Shown piece after piece: positions 9,970 to 18,049 of a stretch of 64,000 nucleotides of DNA (the stretch's first letter is position 1; the number at the start of each line of letters is the position of its first letter). Below the pieces are notes generated by a model. The model was not told the DNA's origin and made no database searches. It saw nothing but the letters and a program-made list of their open reading frames with translations. The stretch is from assembly GCF_004570575.1 (NCBI RefSeq), contig NZ_SPPD01000006.1, forward strand, positions 57,181 through 121,180, read 5' to 3'. Position numbers and translations under genes: made by a program. This DNA comes from Streptococcus cuniculi. Its GTDB lineage: Bacteria > Bacillota > Bacilli > Lactobacillales > Streptococcaceae.

Positions 9970-11040
9970 TTAATGACTCAACTTCACTGCTCCAAGGTTG
10001 ATTTGTTTATTGGTTGTGCGGATAATCAGTTTATTGGTTGCGTCTTTGGGAGTATAGCTTGCCTTGGCACCGTCTTTGTCTTCTTCGATTTTGACGTCCT
10101 TGTACTCGCTACCGGCCTTGATGCCCATCTGCTCCAGATGTTCTTTGCGGAACTCTTCTTGCGCTTGGGTTGCTTCATCTGTTTCTGGCTCGACATATTC
10201 CGGATAGTAATAGTGTTCGCGCAGTTGATCCCAATCATAGGTTACTGTCAAATCTAGCTGGGTATCTTTTTGGCTCTTTTCAGATAGGTTGACGTTGATG
10301 TATATATGGTAGGAACTAGTTGCCTCCATCTTGGTGGTGCCGAGAATCGTTGTATCATGTAGGTGGATGGAGTTGGCCCGTTGAATCGTGACATTTTCGA
10401 GGGTACTTGTTTGGTAGGACTGTGTCTCGATGGGCGCATCAATCGTCGTGTTTTTCAAATGAGAGTTAGCGAAATAAAGGCTATTAGCTACACTGATGGT
10501 TCCGCCTTCCATTGTCACATTGTCCCCATTGATATAACCACCCCAGTCCAAGTGTTTGATGTGAACATTGTTTAGGGAGAGAGAAGTGGGATAGAAATAG
10601 GTTGCGCCAGAAAGTCTTTCAATGGTTTTTCCTTTGGGAACTGTAATCACCAATTCTTGAAGTTCTCGATTGCGCTGAATGGCTAATTCCTGCCCTAGGA
10701 ATTGCATGATTCCTTGTATGTGAAATGTGGAATTGTTCCCTTCAACGGTGAGGGTCTGCTTCTCTTGGTGGAGGGAGAGGTGATGATAGCGAAAATTATC
10801 GAAATTGGCATAGCGGACATGGAATTTGTCGTCGGGTGATTGCTCAACTCGTACCTCTCGTGCTTGGAAATTGAGGTTGATTTCTCGAATATCCTGATAG
10901 GTTTCTTCTGTTAAGACAGGAGTGGCTATGGTTTCGATGTCCTCAATGCCACCTAGAAAATAGCCGACACCGCAGAGAATCAGGCCAGAAATCAAGGCGA
11001 CAAAACCAGTTAGTAAGGTGATGGTAACTTTCTTTTTCAT
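9970..11040 (-). CDS. DUF4097-family membrane-anchored beta-strand repeat protein
   Basis: A 356-residue protein with an N-terminal transmembrane anchor (about residues 6-28, KKKVTITLLTGFVALISGL) followed by an extracytoplasmic region of repeating short beta-strands with polar turns (INLNFQAREVRVEQSPDD, LVITVPKGKTIERLSG, MEGGTISVANSLYFANSHLK), typical of DUF4097/adhesin-like solenoids. The charged C-terminus holds TDEATQAQEEFRKEH. It overlaps the preceding DUF1700 gene by 4 bp (ATGA). In the family, PadR-DUF1700-DUF4097 operons are linked to envelope homeostasis; the exact role is unknown. Confidence 0.8.
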   Translation of the reverse strand: MKKKVTITLLTGFVALISGLILCGVGYFLGGIEDIETIATPVLTEETYQDIREINLNFQAREVRVEQSPDDKFHVRYANFDNFRYHHLSLHQEKQTLTVEGNNSTFHIQGIMQFLGQELAIQRNRELQELVITVPKGKTIERLSGATYFYPTSLSLNNVHIKHLDWGGYINGDNVTMEGGTISVANSLYFANSHLKNTTIDAPIETQSYQTSTLENVTIQRANSIHLHDTTILGTTKMEATSSYHIYINVNLSEKSQKDTQLDLTVTYDWDQLREHYYYPEYVEPETDEATQAQEEFRKEHLEQMGIKAGSEYKDVKIEEDKDGAKASYTPKDATNKLIIRTTNKQINLGAVKLSH

Positions 11041-11624
11041 GCTGTTTTACCTCGCTTAAGAATCCATTGAAAGAGGGTCTTGACTAGGCGACCTGACCAG
11101 TAGGCAAAGAGGCCGGTCACCACATAGAGAATGGTAGCGCCACCGATGAGACCAATCCCAGTACCAAATCCCATGAGAAAGGCTGGAAGGGACTGGCTAA
11201 AGAGGGTAAAGGCTTCCCAGATAAAGTAGCCACCTGTCACGATGAGACCGAGTCCCAAAAGAAAGGCTGAAAGAATTAATCCTGCAACTCCTGCTATGAT
11301 GAGAAGGAGCACTCCAATCAAGCATAGCAAGAGCGGAATGGCAATCGGAAGTGATAAGAGTGCAAGCAGAGCGAGCCAGATGGTCTTAGTCTTATTTTTT
11401 CGCTCGGCTGTCATTTCTTCTTCGATATGGCGGTCGAGGATATTGTTGATAATGTCGCTAGCAGCTTCCTTGGGTGATCCTAATTCTTCAATCAAGGCAG
11501 CTTCTCCTTCTGGGCCCGCATCATCAAAGTATTCTTTAAAATAATTGACGGCCTCCTGGTATTCTTTGTGGGGCAGTTTTTTCAGGTGTTTTTCCAACTG
11601 CTCCATGTATTCAGTTCTTGTCAT
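11037..11624 (-). CDS. DUF1700 (HAAS-domain) membrane protein
   Basis: A 195-residue protein. Residues 1-75 form the helical HAAS/DUF1700 domain (MTRTEYMEQLEKHLKKLPHK, EYFDDAGPEGEAALIEELG). Three to four hydrophobic helices follow from about residue 80 (LALLALLSLPIAIPLLLCLI onward). Members often partner a PadR regulator and modulate it from the membrane. The start overlaps the padR 3' end by 14 bp and the stop overlaps the DUF4097 gene by 4 bp, so translation of all three genes is coupled. Confidence 0.85.
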   Translation of the reverse strand: MTRTEYMEQLEKHLKKLPHKEYQEAVNYFKEYFDDAGPEGEAALIEELGSPKEAASDIINNILDRHIEEEMTAERKNKTKTIWLALLALLSLPIAIPLLLCLIGVLLLIIAGVAGLILSAFLLGLGLIVTGGYFIWEAFTLFSQSLPAFLMGFGTGIGLIGGATILYVVTGLFAYWSGRLVKTLFQWILKRGKTA

Positions 11625-11937
11625 GACGAATGCTCCCTTCTATGATGCCATTGATAGTTGATGTGTAGGTATCCCAATCTTCCTTGAGATTGATGAGATG
11701 CTCGTGTCCCAATTGGGTCAAGCCATAGTATTTCCGAGTACGACCTTGGTATTCTCGGGAATAGGTCGCCAAGTAATCATTTTGTTCCATTTTCTTTAAA
11801 ATGGGATAGAGGGCTGACTCTTTGATGTTGGCAATCAGTTTAATGGTCTGGCTAATCTCATAACCGTAGGAATCATTGGACTCTAGAATCGCTAGGATGA
11901 GAAATTCTGTCAGTACAGCGGGTACGGGAAAGTACAT
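11611..11937 (-). CDS. PadR-family transcriptional regulator
   Basis: A 108-residue PadR winged-helix protein (subfamily with a short C-terminal helix). The helix-turn-helix core is LTEFLILAILESNDSYGYEI, followed by ESALYPILKKMEQNDYL and the beta-wing YQGRTRKYYGLTQLG. It is the first gene of a three-gene operon and very likely autoregulates through the palindrome at 11990-12012. The start has an AAGGAGG ribosome site 7 nt upstream. Confidence 0.9.
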   Translation of the reverse strand: MYFPVPAVLTEFLILAILESNDSYGYEISQTIKLIANIKESALYPILKKMEQNDYLATYSREYQGRTRKYYGLTQLGHEHLINLKEDWDTYTSTINGIIEGSIRHDKN

Positions 11938-11989
11938 CTCAAGACCTCCTTTTCTTTGTGGTAGACGCTGAGAATAGGTTGTGATTATT

Positions 11990-12012
11990 TATATATCAAA
12001 ATATGATATATA
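11990..12012. promoter_or_regulatory. PadR operator palindrome
   Basis: Perfect 9-bp arms TATATATCA and TGATATATA around AAATA, 53 bp upstream of padR. PadR proteins typically bind ATAT-rich palindromes of this kind near their own promoter. A minus-strand TTGATA overlaps the palindrome, with TATTCT 18 bp downstream as a possible -10. Confidence 0.7.
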
Positions 12013-12144
12013 TTAAATATACACCTATCGTTTGGAAATGTCAATAGAATTTTTGCGAAAAAAGAGAATTTATAGGGGGCCTCCATTTACTCATTTCCTT
12101 TTGTTGAAAGAAAATCTATTTCAGGCGGCAGTTTTAGAACAAGA

Positions 12145-12249
12145 TATAGTGAATTGAATAAAGGTTAGGACATCGTTCAGTCGCTTTGATGAACGCCAGT
12201 TCTATCTGCAACTCCTTTTCTTGTCCTATTCCTTTCTCAATCCACTATA
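12145..12249. repeat. RUP-like MITE, copy 1 (complete)
   Basis: A 105-bp element starting TATAGTGAATTGAATAAAG and ending CTTTCTCAATCCACTATA; the ends are imperfect terminal inverted repeats of about 18 bp. Related copies lie at 27351-27430 and 48274-48381. Size, TA-ended inverted repeats and intergenic position recall pneumococcal RUP elements (about 107 bp, thought to be mobilised by an IS630-type transposase). No transposase is present here. Confidence 0.75.
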
Positions 12250-12486
12250 AAAGCCCGTTGTTACGGGCGTTCGTCAAGTAATCATGGCATTTACCAGCGA
12301 ACGTCTTTAGGCGCTACTAGAGGGAAATAGCTGATAGTCGATTTGGTGTATAAGCCACCTACTTTCACGGAAGGTTATGGCATAAAAGGTCAGGTATCTG
12401 TTACGAGGGAAAGGCTGTGACCTTTAAATGATGTAGGATTTATTTTTATACATTTTAGCCTAACTATTTTATTGTAACATCACTAT
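12250..12486. other. Gene-free stretch after RUP-like copy 1
   Basis: Begins with hairpin GCCCGT-TGTT-ACGGGC (12253-12268) immediately after the repeat. The rest, to the promoter at 12503, shows no coding frame or tRNA. The sequence 12013-12144 upstream of the repeat is also without a recognisable gene. Confidence 0.6.
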
Positions 12487-12531
12487 TTTTCAAAAAACAG
12501 ACTTGTTTTTTGAAAACTGTAGTGCTATATT
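12487..12531 (+). promoter_or_regulatory. Promoter with embedded 13-bp inverted repeat
   Basis: TTGTTT (12503-12508), 17-bp spacer, TATATT (12526-12531). A perfect inverted repeat TTTTCAAAAAACA (12487-12499) / TGTTTTTTGAAAA (12504-12516) covers the -35 hexamer, which looks like an operator. Confidence 0.55.
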
Positions 12532-12582
12532 GAGAATAAGAAATATCAGCCTAACTTGTTTGAAAAGGAGTTTAATAGAGTG

Positions 12583-12872
12583 ATGAAAAATTCTTTAAAA
12601 GTGATATATAAAATCGGAAATACATATAGTAATCACATTATTGGAGTGATACTATTCATTTGGATTTCTCTACTATTTCTTCCAAGTCAATATCTGGGAG
12701 AGATTACGTTATCAGAAATAAAATGTTACTTGATATATTCCCAATTATTGGTGGCCTATTCATTGTGTTATCCGCTTTTTTTAGAAATATCAAATACCTT
12801 ATTTTCGGGATATGCTTGATTTTTGCATTCTATATCACACTGATGTTGGGCTATCTCGTTATCGGAGCTTAA
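12583..12872 (+). pseudogene. Frameshifted small membrane-protein gene
   Basis: The ATG at 12583 (AAGGAG upstream) opens MKNSLKVIYKIGNTYSNHII then a hydrophobic helix GVILFIWISLLFLPSQYLGE. The reading then has to move to the -1 frame near 12700-12735 to continue as NKMLLDIFPIIGGLFIVLSA, IKYLIFGICLIFAFYITLML and end at 12872. The joined product matches the intact 103-residue minus-strand protein at 31514-31825 along its length (for example FIWISLLFLP versus FIWSMIAWFP, and FFRNIKYLIFGICL versus LFRRIKLFLFGLLC). Hence a broken paralogue. No classic slippery heptamer is seen, so programmed frameshifting is unlikely. Function unknown; three membrane helices are predicted. Confidence 0.7.
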
Positions 12873-12881
12873 GTTGATTTA

Positions 12882-12914
12882 AAAGGACCTTCTTCACTAT
12901 CTAAGAAGGTCTTT
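12882..12914 (+). terminator. Terminator after the broken membrane-protein gene
   Basis: AAAGGACCTTCTT / AAGAAGGTCTTT stem around CACTATCT, then an AT-rich tail. Confidence 0.75.
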
Positions 12915-12969
12915 ATTTTATAACATTCGGCTATTTTTTGATTTTCTTTGAAAATGGGGGATGACAATC

Positions 12970-13003
12970 AAACAAACTGGAGAAGTATTTCTCCAGTTTG
13001 TTT
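12970..13003 (-). terminator. Terminator after recD2
   Basis: Perfect 15-bp arms AAACAAACTGGAGAA / TTCTCCAGTTTGTTT with a 4-nt loop, just past the recD2 stop on the minus strand. Confidence 0.85.
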
Positions 13004-13006
13004 GTG

Positions 13007-15379
13007 CTAATTATTCTTAAAAAATGCTTCTATATCTTCCTTTGTAATCCCAATCATGGGATTAATCGTTAGGATATTTTCCTCACTGAGAAGGTAGGAC
13101 TGAGGTGGCGTTTCTTCTGGACTGGTAGTCTCCATGGTCGGAGTTTCCAGTGTTAGCTCAGCCTGCTCCGTTTCAAAGCGTTCTCTGAGGTAGGTTTTGC
13201 GAACAGTACCTGCATTTTTTACAGCGTAGTCAAAGGCGCTGTAATCTCCCAAGAGGATGAGCTTGCTCTTTGAACGGGTAATGGCTGTATAGAGCAAGTT
13301 TCGTTGGAGCATGCGGTAGCTGGTCCGTGTAATGGGCAGAATGACCACCTGAAACTCGCTCCCCTGTGATTTGTGAATCGACATGGCATAGGCCAGGGTG
13401 ATTTTGTACCACTCGTTGCGGGGGTAGACGATTTCGCTCCCGTCAAAGTTCATTGTGATTTCGTCTTGTTTGGAATCGGTGTACTTGGCAGGTAGAAGGT
13501 CTGTAATATAGCCCAAATCTCCGTTAAAGACATTGGCTTCGGTGTCGTTGACCAAGTGAATGACGCGATCTCCTTGGCGGAAGTGGATATCATTTTGGAG
13601 AAATTCCAGTTGGCCTTCTGCGAGCGGATTGAGGAGGGCTTGAGTCGTGATATTGAGCTGGTCAATCCCTGCTGGTCCTCGATACATGGGAGCAAGGATT
13701 TGGACTTCCTGTGCCTTGATTCCTGATTGAATGGCTGCGCTGACAATTCTGTCGATGAGGGCAGGAATCTGTTCATTCTGCGCTTCAAAGTAGGAACGGT
13801 CAGCCTTTTTCTCCCGGAAATCAGGGGGCAGATGCCCTTGACGGATATAGTTGGCTAAGGTCACAATGGTCGAATCATCGGATTGGCGGAAGATTTTTTC
13901 CAAGGTAATGCTTGGAATGCGAGGGATTTTCAGTAGGTCTGCAAGGACTTGACCGGGGCTGACAGACGGGAGCTGTTCGGCATCACCCACGATGAGAACC
14001 TGAGTAGTTGATGAAATGTGCTGAAAGAGTTGGTTTGCTAGCCAGGTGTCCACCATGGAAAATTCGTCAATGATGATAAATTCAGCATCCAGATAGTCAT
14101 CGCGGTAGCTTTCTTCTTGTCCTTCGGTCAAGCCCAGATGCCTGTGGATGGTCGCACTTGGAAGTCCTGTTAACTCATTCATCCGTCTAGCCGCTCGACC
14201 CGTTGGCGCAGCTAGTAAAATCGGGCAATCTCCCATCACCTTGGTCAGATTGATTCCATGGAGCATAGCGTAGATGGAAATGATACCATTGATGACCGTT
14301 GTTTTACCAGTTCCAGGTCCTCCAGTTAGGATAAAAAGGGGATTGTTGAGGGCTTGGTGAATGGCCTGTCTTTGAATCGTATCGTAGCAAAAGCCAGAGA
14401 GTTGCTCGACTTCTGCGATGGCTTCATCAATCTTTTCAGTAGGAAAGGTGTGAACCTCTTGCTTGTCTAATAGGCGCGTGATCTGCTTATGGATGCCTTG
14501 CTCTGCAAAAAAGAGGGAGTTGTCAAAGATTTTGGTGTCAATCTGCTGTACCTTCCCCTCCTGAATCAAGCCTGTCAATTCCTGTGCGACAAGGGCAGGG
14601 TCTAGCTCCACTCTGCGGGCTGTTTCCAGTACTTCTATGGTGTGCGCAAGTAGGTCACGGGCTTCGACATAGGTGTCGCCTGTCTCCATGGACTGGTGAA
14701 TCAGACTAAAGAGCATGGCAGCCCGAAAACGCTGTGGTGAGTCGCTTGCAATCCCTAGGTTTTCTGCAATCTTATCGGCGATGGTAAAGCCCAACCCTTG
14801 AACATCTTCCACCAGTTGATAGGGATTCTCTTGGATGATGTCCAGCGTTTTTTCCTTGTACTGGTCTTGGATTTGAAAGGCGAGTTTGTTGGGGATGCCG
14901 TATTCAGCCAGCTTTGCCAGAGTGACCTCTGTCCTGTAGTTGAAACGCAGTTTCTCGATAAAGGCCTGACGATTTTTAGCAGAAAGTCCTGTGATTTGCG
15001 TCAGCTTTTCAGGTTGAGCTAAGATGTGGTCGATGGTATTTTCGCCGTAGAGTTCAACAATTTTCTCGGCAGTTTTGCGCCCAATTCCCTTAAATTGATT
15101 GCTAGAAAAATACTTGACCAAGCCAGCAGAGGTTGGTTTGGTGCGTTCATAGCGCGTGATTTGTAGTTGTTGACCGTATTTGGGGTGGGTGACCAAGTGG
15201 CCATAAAATTGATAGTCCTCTCCCTCAATGACATCAGCAATAGTTCCTGTCACGATGATTTCATAGTCATCATAGTCACTATTGGTATCCTCAATCTCAA
15301 GGAGTAAAATCTTATAAAAATTGGACGGATTTTCAAAGATAATGCGGTCGATGGTTCCTGTAAAATAAACTTCACTCAT
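13007..15379 (-). CDS. recD2: ATP-dependent DNA helicase RecD2
   Basis: A 790-residue SF1B helicase of the RecD-like group that acts without RecBC, implicated in replication-fork and repair processing. Residues 1-90 form the N-terminal OB-like region, followed by helix-hairpin-helix segments (FKGIGRKTAEKIVELYG, LTQITGLSAKNRQAF). Walker A is GGPGTGKTTVINGI, Walker B is EFIIIDEFSMVDT, and the late helicase motif is YAMSIHKSQGSEF. It is the last gene of a minus-strand run after rnhC and lepB, with a 100-bp hairpin-bearing gap before it. Confidence 0.95.
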   Translation of the reverse strand: MSEVYFTGTIDRIIFENPSNFYKILLLEIEDTNSDYDDYEIIVTGTIADVIEGEDYQFYGHLVTHPKYGQQLQITRYERTKPTSAGLVKYFSSNQFKGIGRKTAEKIVELYGENTIDHILAQPEKLTQITGLSAKNRQAFIEKLRFNYRTEVTLAKLAEYGIPNKLAFQIQDQYKEKTLDIIQENPYQLVEDVQGLGFTIADKIAENLGIASDSPQRFRAAMLFSLIHQSMETGDTYVEARDLLAHTIEVLETARRVELDPALVAQELTGLIQEGKVQQIDTKIFDNSLFFAEQGIHKQITRLLDKQEVHTFPTEKIDEAIAEVEQLSGFCYDTIQRQAIHQALNNPLFILTGGPGTGKTTVINGIISIYAMLHGINLTKVMGDCPILLAAPTGRAARRMNELTGLPSATIHRHLGLTEGQEESYRDDYLDAEFIIIDEFSMVDTWLANQLFQHISSTTQVLIVGDAEQLPSVSPGQVLADLLKIPRIPSITLEKIFRQSDDSTIVTLANYIRQGHLPPDFREKKADRSYFEAQNEQIPALIDRIVSAAIQSGIKAQEVQILAPMYRGPAGIDQLNITTQALLNPLAEGQLEFLQNDIHFRQGDRVIHLVNDTEANVFNGDLGYITDLLPAKYTDSKQDEITMNFDGSEIVYPRNEWYKITLAYAMSIHKSQGSEFQVVILPITRTSYRMLQRNLLYTAITRSKSKLILLGDYSAFDYAVKNAGTVRKTYLRERFETEQAELTLETPTMETTSPEETPPQSYLLSEENILTINPMIGITKEDIEAFFKNN

Positions 15380-15409
15380 ATCAGTTCCTAGTTCTATAAG
15401 CTATTGAAA

Positions 15410-15475
15410 AATCACAAGCCACTCGCTCTCCAGGTGCGAATTAGTGCTGGATATGCGCTTGATAAGCCTGTGATT
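15410..15475 (-). terminator. Intercistronic hairpin after lepB
   Basis: On the minus strand AATCACAGGC pairs with GGCTTGTGATT, with an inner CCAG/CTGG stem, followed by a TTTTTC tract. Likely a terminator or attenuator between lepB and recD2. Confidence 0.5.
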
Positions 15476-15479
15476 GATT

Positions 15480-16073
15480 TTAAAAGCCTTGGATACGATT
15501 AAATGGGTAGACACGGGAGATGATTTTTCCCTTGATGGCCGTTTTTCTAAAGGTTCCGACCTTACGGCTATCTGCTGATACGAGGCGATCGTCTCCTAGA
15601 AGATAGTATTGTCCCTCGGGGATTTCGACGGTGAAAGTAGAGTTCCTTTGTGCGTCTAATGTGAAAGCTGATGCGTCTTGCGCAATCGCCTGAAAGTTTG
15701 GATTATAAGAATAGGTGGATTGGAGCTTGTCTTTGGCAAATGCTGCCTTATACTCTTCCAGATATTCTTCTTTAACTTCCTGGCCATTGATGTAGAGAGT
15801 GTCATTTTCATAGTGGATAGTGTCGCCAGGCAGTCCGATGAGGCGTTTTACAATCAATTTTTCTTTACCAGCATCATCTATCTCGCTTGCGACTACGATG
15901 TCAAATCGGTCAATTTTTCCAATTTTTAGCATGATTAGTGCATCCTTGTCGCGCAAGGTAGGATCCATTGAATGCCCTTCAACGCTCACCAAACTCCAGA
16001 TAAATAATCTGGAAAGCAGAATCAGTACGAGAATAAAGGAAAAGACACCCCATTCTTTCAAAAAATATTTCAT
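15480..16073 (-). CDS. lepB: Type I signal peptidase
   Basis: Membrane serine protease that cleaves Sec signal peptides, 197 residues from the start at 16073. The N-terminal helix is residues 7-27 (VFSFILVLILLSRLFIWSLV), then the catalytic Ser in EGHSMDPT, the catalytic Lys in VKRLIGLPGD, and the conserved LLGDDRLVSADSRKVG box. I prefer ATG 16073 (MKYFLKEWG) to an upstream in-frame start at 16130 because GAGG lies 9 nt before it and it begins 11 bp after rnhC ends. Co-transcribed with rnhC. Confidence 0.93.
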   Translation of the reverse strand: MKYFLKEWGVFSFILVLILLSRLFIWSLVSVEGHSMDPTLRDKDALIMLKIGKIDRFDIVVASEIDDAGKEKLIVKRLIGLPGDTIHYENDTLYINGQEVKEEYLEEYKAAFAKDKLQSTYSYNPNFQAIAQDASAFTLDAQRNSTFTVEIPEGQYYLLGDDRLVSADSRKVGTFRKTAIKGKIISRVYPFNRIQGF

Positions 16074-16083
16074 TGATAAAACC

Positions 16084-16983
16084 TCATTTACGATGTGATA
16101 AAAGCGCTTGTGCCTTTTGGGTATTGGCAAAGTGCAGTTTGGCCGTTTTTTCTAGTCCTGCCATGCCGTATTGGGCAAGGATGTCGCGCGCGACGTAATC
16201 AGACTTTTTCCCAGCGCCAGAGGGTAGGGCATACCCGATTTCGTGGCTTAATTGGGCTAAATTTTCCAAAAACATGGCACGTGCGATAATGGATGACACG
16301 GCGACTGCTAGGTATTTTCCTTCTGCCTTTTCTTCTAATACGACAGGGTTTGGAAAGCGATTGGCTTCTTGAGCCAGATAGCGATTGTAGTTCGTGCTAC
16401 TAGTAAAGGCATCGATGACAATCTGCTCTGGTGCCTCCCCCTTTTGCAAAAGCAGGAAAATCGCCTGATTATGCAACGCCACCTTGACAGAGACTGCATT
16501 GTAGCCTCTGTCAATGACCTCGTTGTATTTCTGAGGGGTAAGGAGCAGAGACTGGTGCGGAATTTTCTCTTTTAATAAGGGTGCGATTTGGCAGATTTTT
16601 TGATCTGTCAATCGTTTGGAATCATCAACACCTAACGACTTGAGAAAGGCATGGTCGCTTGGAGTGACGAAACTCGCAACGACCGCAAGTCCACCAAAAT
16701 AAGAACCGTTCCCCACCTCATCTGTTCCAATCATGGCTATCTGCTGGGACAAGGCTTGCTGCGGGTGTAGACTGTCTGCTTGATATCCCCATTTCTGAGC
16801 ATGGAGATTAGCGTGTTCTCCCTGAAACATAACCTTTCCTGACCGATAAAGGGTGATAATGACACCGTCTGTCTTGAAAAAAGCTTCCACATAGGGATTG
16901 TTATTCGGCTGTTGGTAGGCAGTATAGTAGGCCTTGATTTTCTCTTTCTGTCTCTTATCTACAGTTATCACAAGATTGTTCAT
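16084..16983 (-). CDS. rnhC: Ribonuclease HIII
   Basis: Cleaves the RNA strand of RNA-DNA hybrids; 299 residues. Residues 1-90 form the TBP-like substrate-binding domain typical of HIII. The catalytic domain begins with [14 protein letters not shown] (Asp-Glu metal ligands), followed by [14 protein letters not shown] and [11 protein letters not shown]. It is first of the rnhC-lepB-recD2 run conserved in streptococci. Confidence 0.94.
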   Translation of the reverse strand: MNNLVITVDKRQKEKIKAYYTAYQQPNNNPYVEAFFKTDGVIITLYRSGKVMFQGEHANLHAQKWGYQADSLHPQQALSQQIAMIGTDEVGNGSYFGGLAVVASFVTPSDHAFLKSLGVDDSKRLTDQKICQIAPLLKEKIPHQSLLLTPQKYNEVIDRGYNAVSVKVALHNQAIFLLLQKGEAPEQIVIDAFTSSTNYNRYLAQEANRFPNPVVLEEKAEGKYLAVAVSSIIARAMFLENLAQLSHEIGYALPSGAGKKSDYVARDILAQYGMAGLEKTAKLHFANTQKAQALLSHRK

Positions 16984-17048
16984 CTTCTTATTATATCACA
17001 AAGGTGTGAAAGCATGGAAGCAAGAGGTTAGCTGTTTAGAGAGAAAAA

Positions 17049-17078
17049 CAAACATCCTGAACAGTCTCAGGATGTTTG
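17049..17078 (-). terminator. Terminator after the fnr-rlu operon
   Basis: CAAACATCCTGA / TCAGGATGTTTG 12-bp stem; minus-strand T tail beyond it. Confidence 0.82.
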
Positions 17079-17145
17079 AGGAGATTGATGAAAAAGAAAA
17101 ATTTTTAGGATAGGTACAGTATAGCGCTACAAGCTTAAATTTTTC

Positions 17146-18045
17146 TTAAAGGAAATCGAACGTGTCGATTTGCCCCTCAGCTTTGTTGTTCAATTCCTCT
17201 TGGAAACTGTTTGAAGTCGCCTGAACAGAAATGGTTTTAAGGGTAAAAGGGTGAGTAAAGGTGAGTTTGTGGGCGTGGAGCATGAGCCTACTAGCAGGAA
17301 TCGTGCTGTAGAGAGGATCTCCGATAATGGCATATCCGTGATGAGAGAGATGGACTCTGATTTGATGTGTTCGTCCCGTTTCTAACTGGCAGGCAACAAG
17401 GCTCGTTTTTCCCAGTGTTTTTAATCGAGTGACATGAGTAAGGGCTGGCTGCCCTTTTTGCGGGTCTACCACTCGTTTGCGTCTGTCATGGCGGTGGCGT
17501 CCGACTTTATCTGTTATGGTCCGTGTGTTTTCTGGGAATCGCCCTTGGCAGAGGGCCAGATATTCACGAAAAATCACCTTGTCTTCCAAGAGTCGATTGA
17601 GAATCGGTAGGATAAAAGGATTTTTGGCAAATACAATCGCACCGCTGGTCTCCATATCGAGACGATGCACGACATAGCAGGTTTGCTGGACATAAGCGGA
17701 TACATGATTGAGCAGGGCGATTTCAGTCGGGTCATTGCCGTGGGTCTTCATGCCTTCAGGCTTGTTGACCACAATTAGGTGCTCATCCTCATAGAGAACA
17801 TCAACTAATTCACTTTTCCCCCAAGGAATGGCTTTTTCGGGATAATCTTCCTCGTCAAAAATGAGTTCTAGCTGGTCACCTGCCGTAATTGAGCTCTGCC
17901 AGTTGATGGCTTGCTCGTTTACGCGGACATGTTTTTTGGTGCGCAGGAAGTGGCGAACTTTGCGCGGAATCAAGAAGTAATCTTCTAAGGCTTCCTTTAC
18001 CGTCATAGCGGGAAATTGAGCAGGAATGGTAATGGTATATTTCAT
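17146..18045 (-). CDS. RluA/RluD-family pseudouridine synthase
   Basis: Converts uridine to pseudouridine in rRNA or tRNA; 299 residues from ATG 18045 (MKYTITIPAQFPAMTVKEAL). The S4-like N-terminal segment is about residues 15-70. The catalytic motif is VVHRLDMETSGAIVFAKN with the nucleophilic Asp in RLD, and the conserved LETGRTHQIRVHLSHHG box follows. The target base cannot be assigned among RluA/C/D relatives. The gene starts 4 nt after the FNR stop codon, so it is probably translated by coupling. An upstream in-frame start inside fnr (18150) was rejected as outside the conserved region. Confidence 0.88.
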   Translation of the reverse strand: MKYTITIPAQFPAMTVKEALEDYFLIPRKVRHFLRTKKHVRVNEQAINWQSSITAGDQLELIFDEEDYPEKAIPWGKSELVDVLYEDEHLIVVNKPEGMKTHGNDPTEIALLNHVSAYVQQTCYVVHRLDMETSGAIVFAKNPFILPILNRLLEDKVIFREYLALCQGRFPENTRTITDKVGRHRHDRRKRVVDPQKGQPALTHVTRLKTLGKTSLVACQLETGRTHQIRVHLSHHGYAIIGDPLYSTIPASRLMLHAHKLTFTHPFTLKTISVQATSNSFQEELNNKAEGQIDTFDFL

Positions 18046-18049
18046 AGGC

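Noticed and set aside
12583..12872. Programmed -1 frameshifting of the small membrane-protein gene
   Set aside because: No slippery heptamer or downstream stimulatory structure was seen at the switch region, and the intact paralogue needs no shift.
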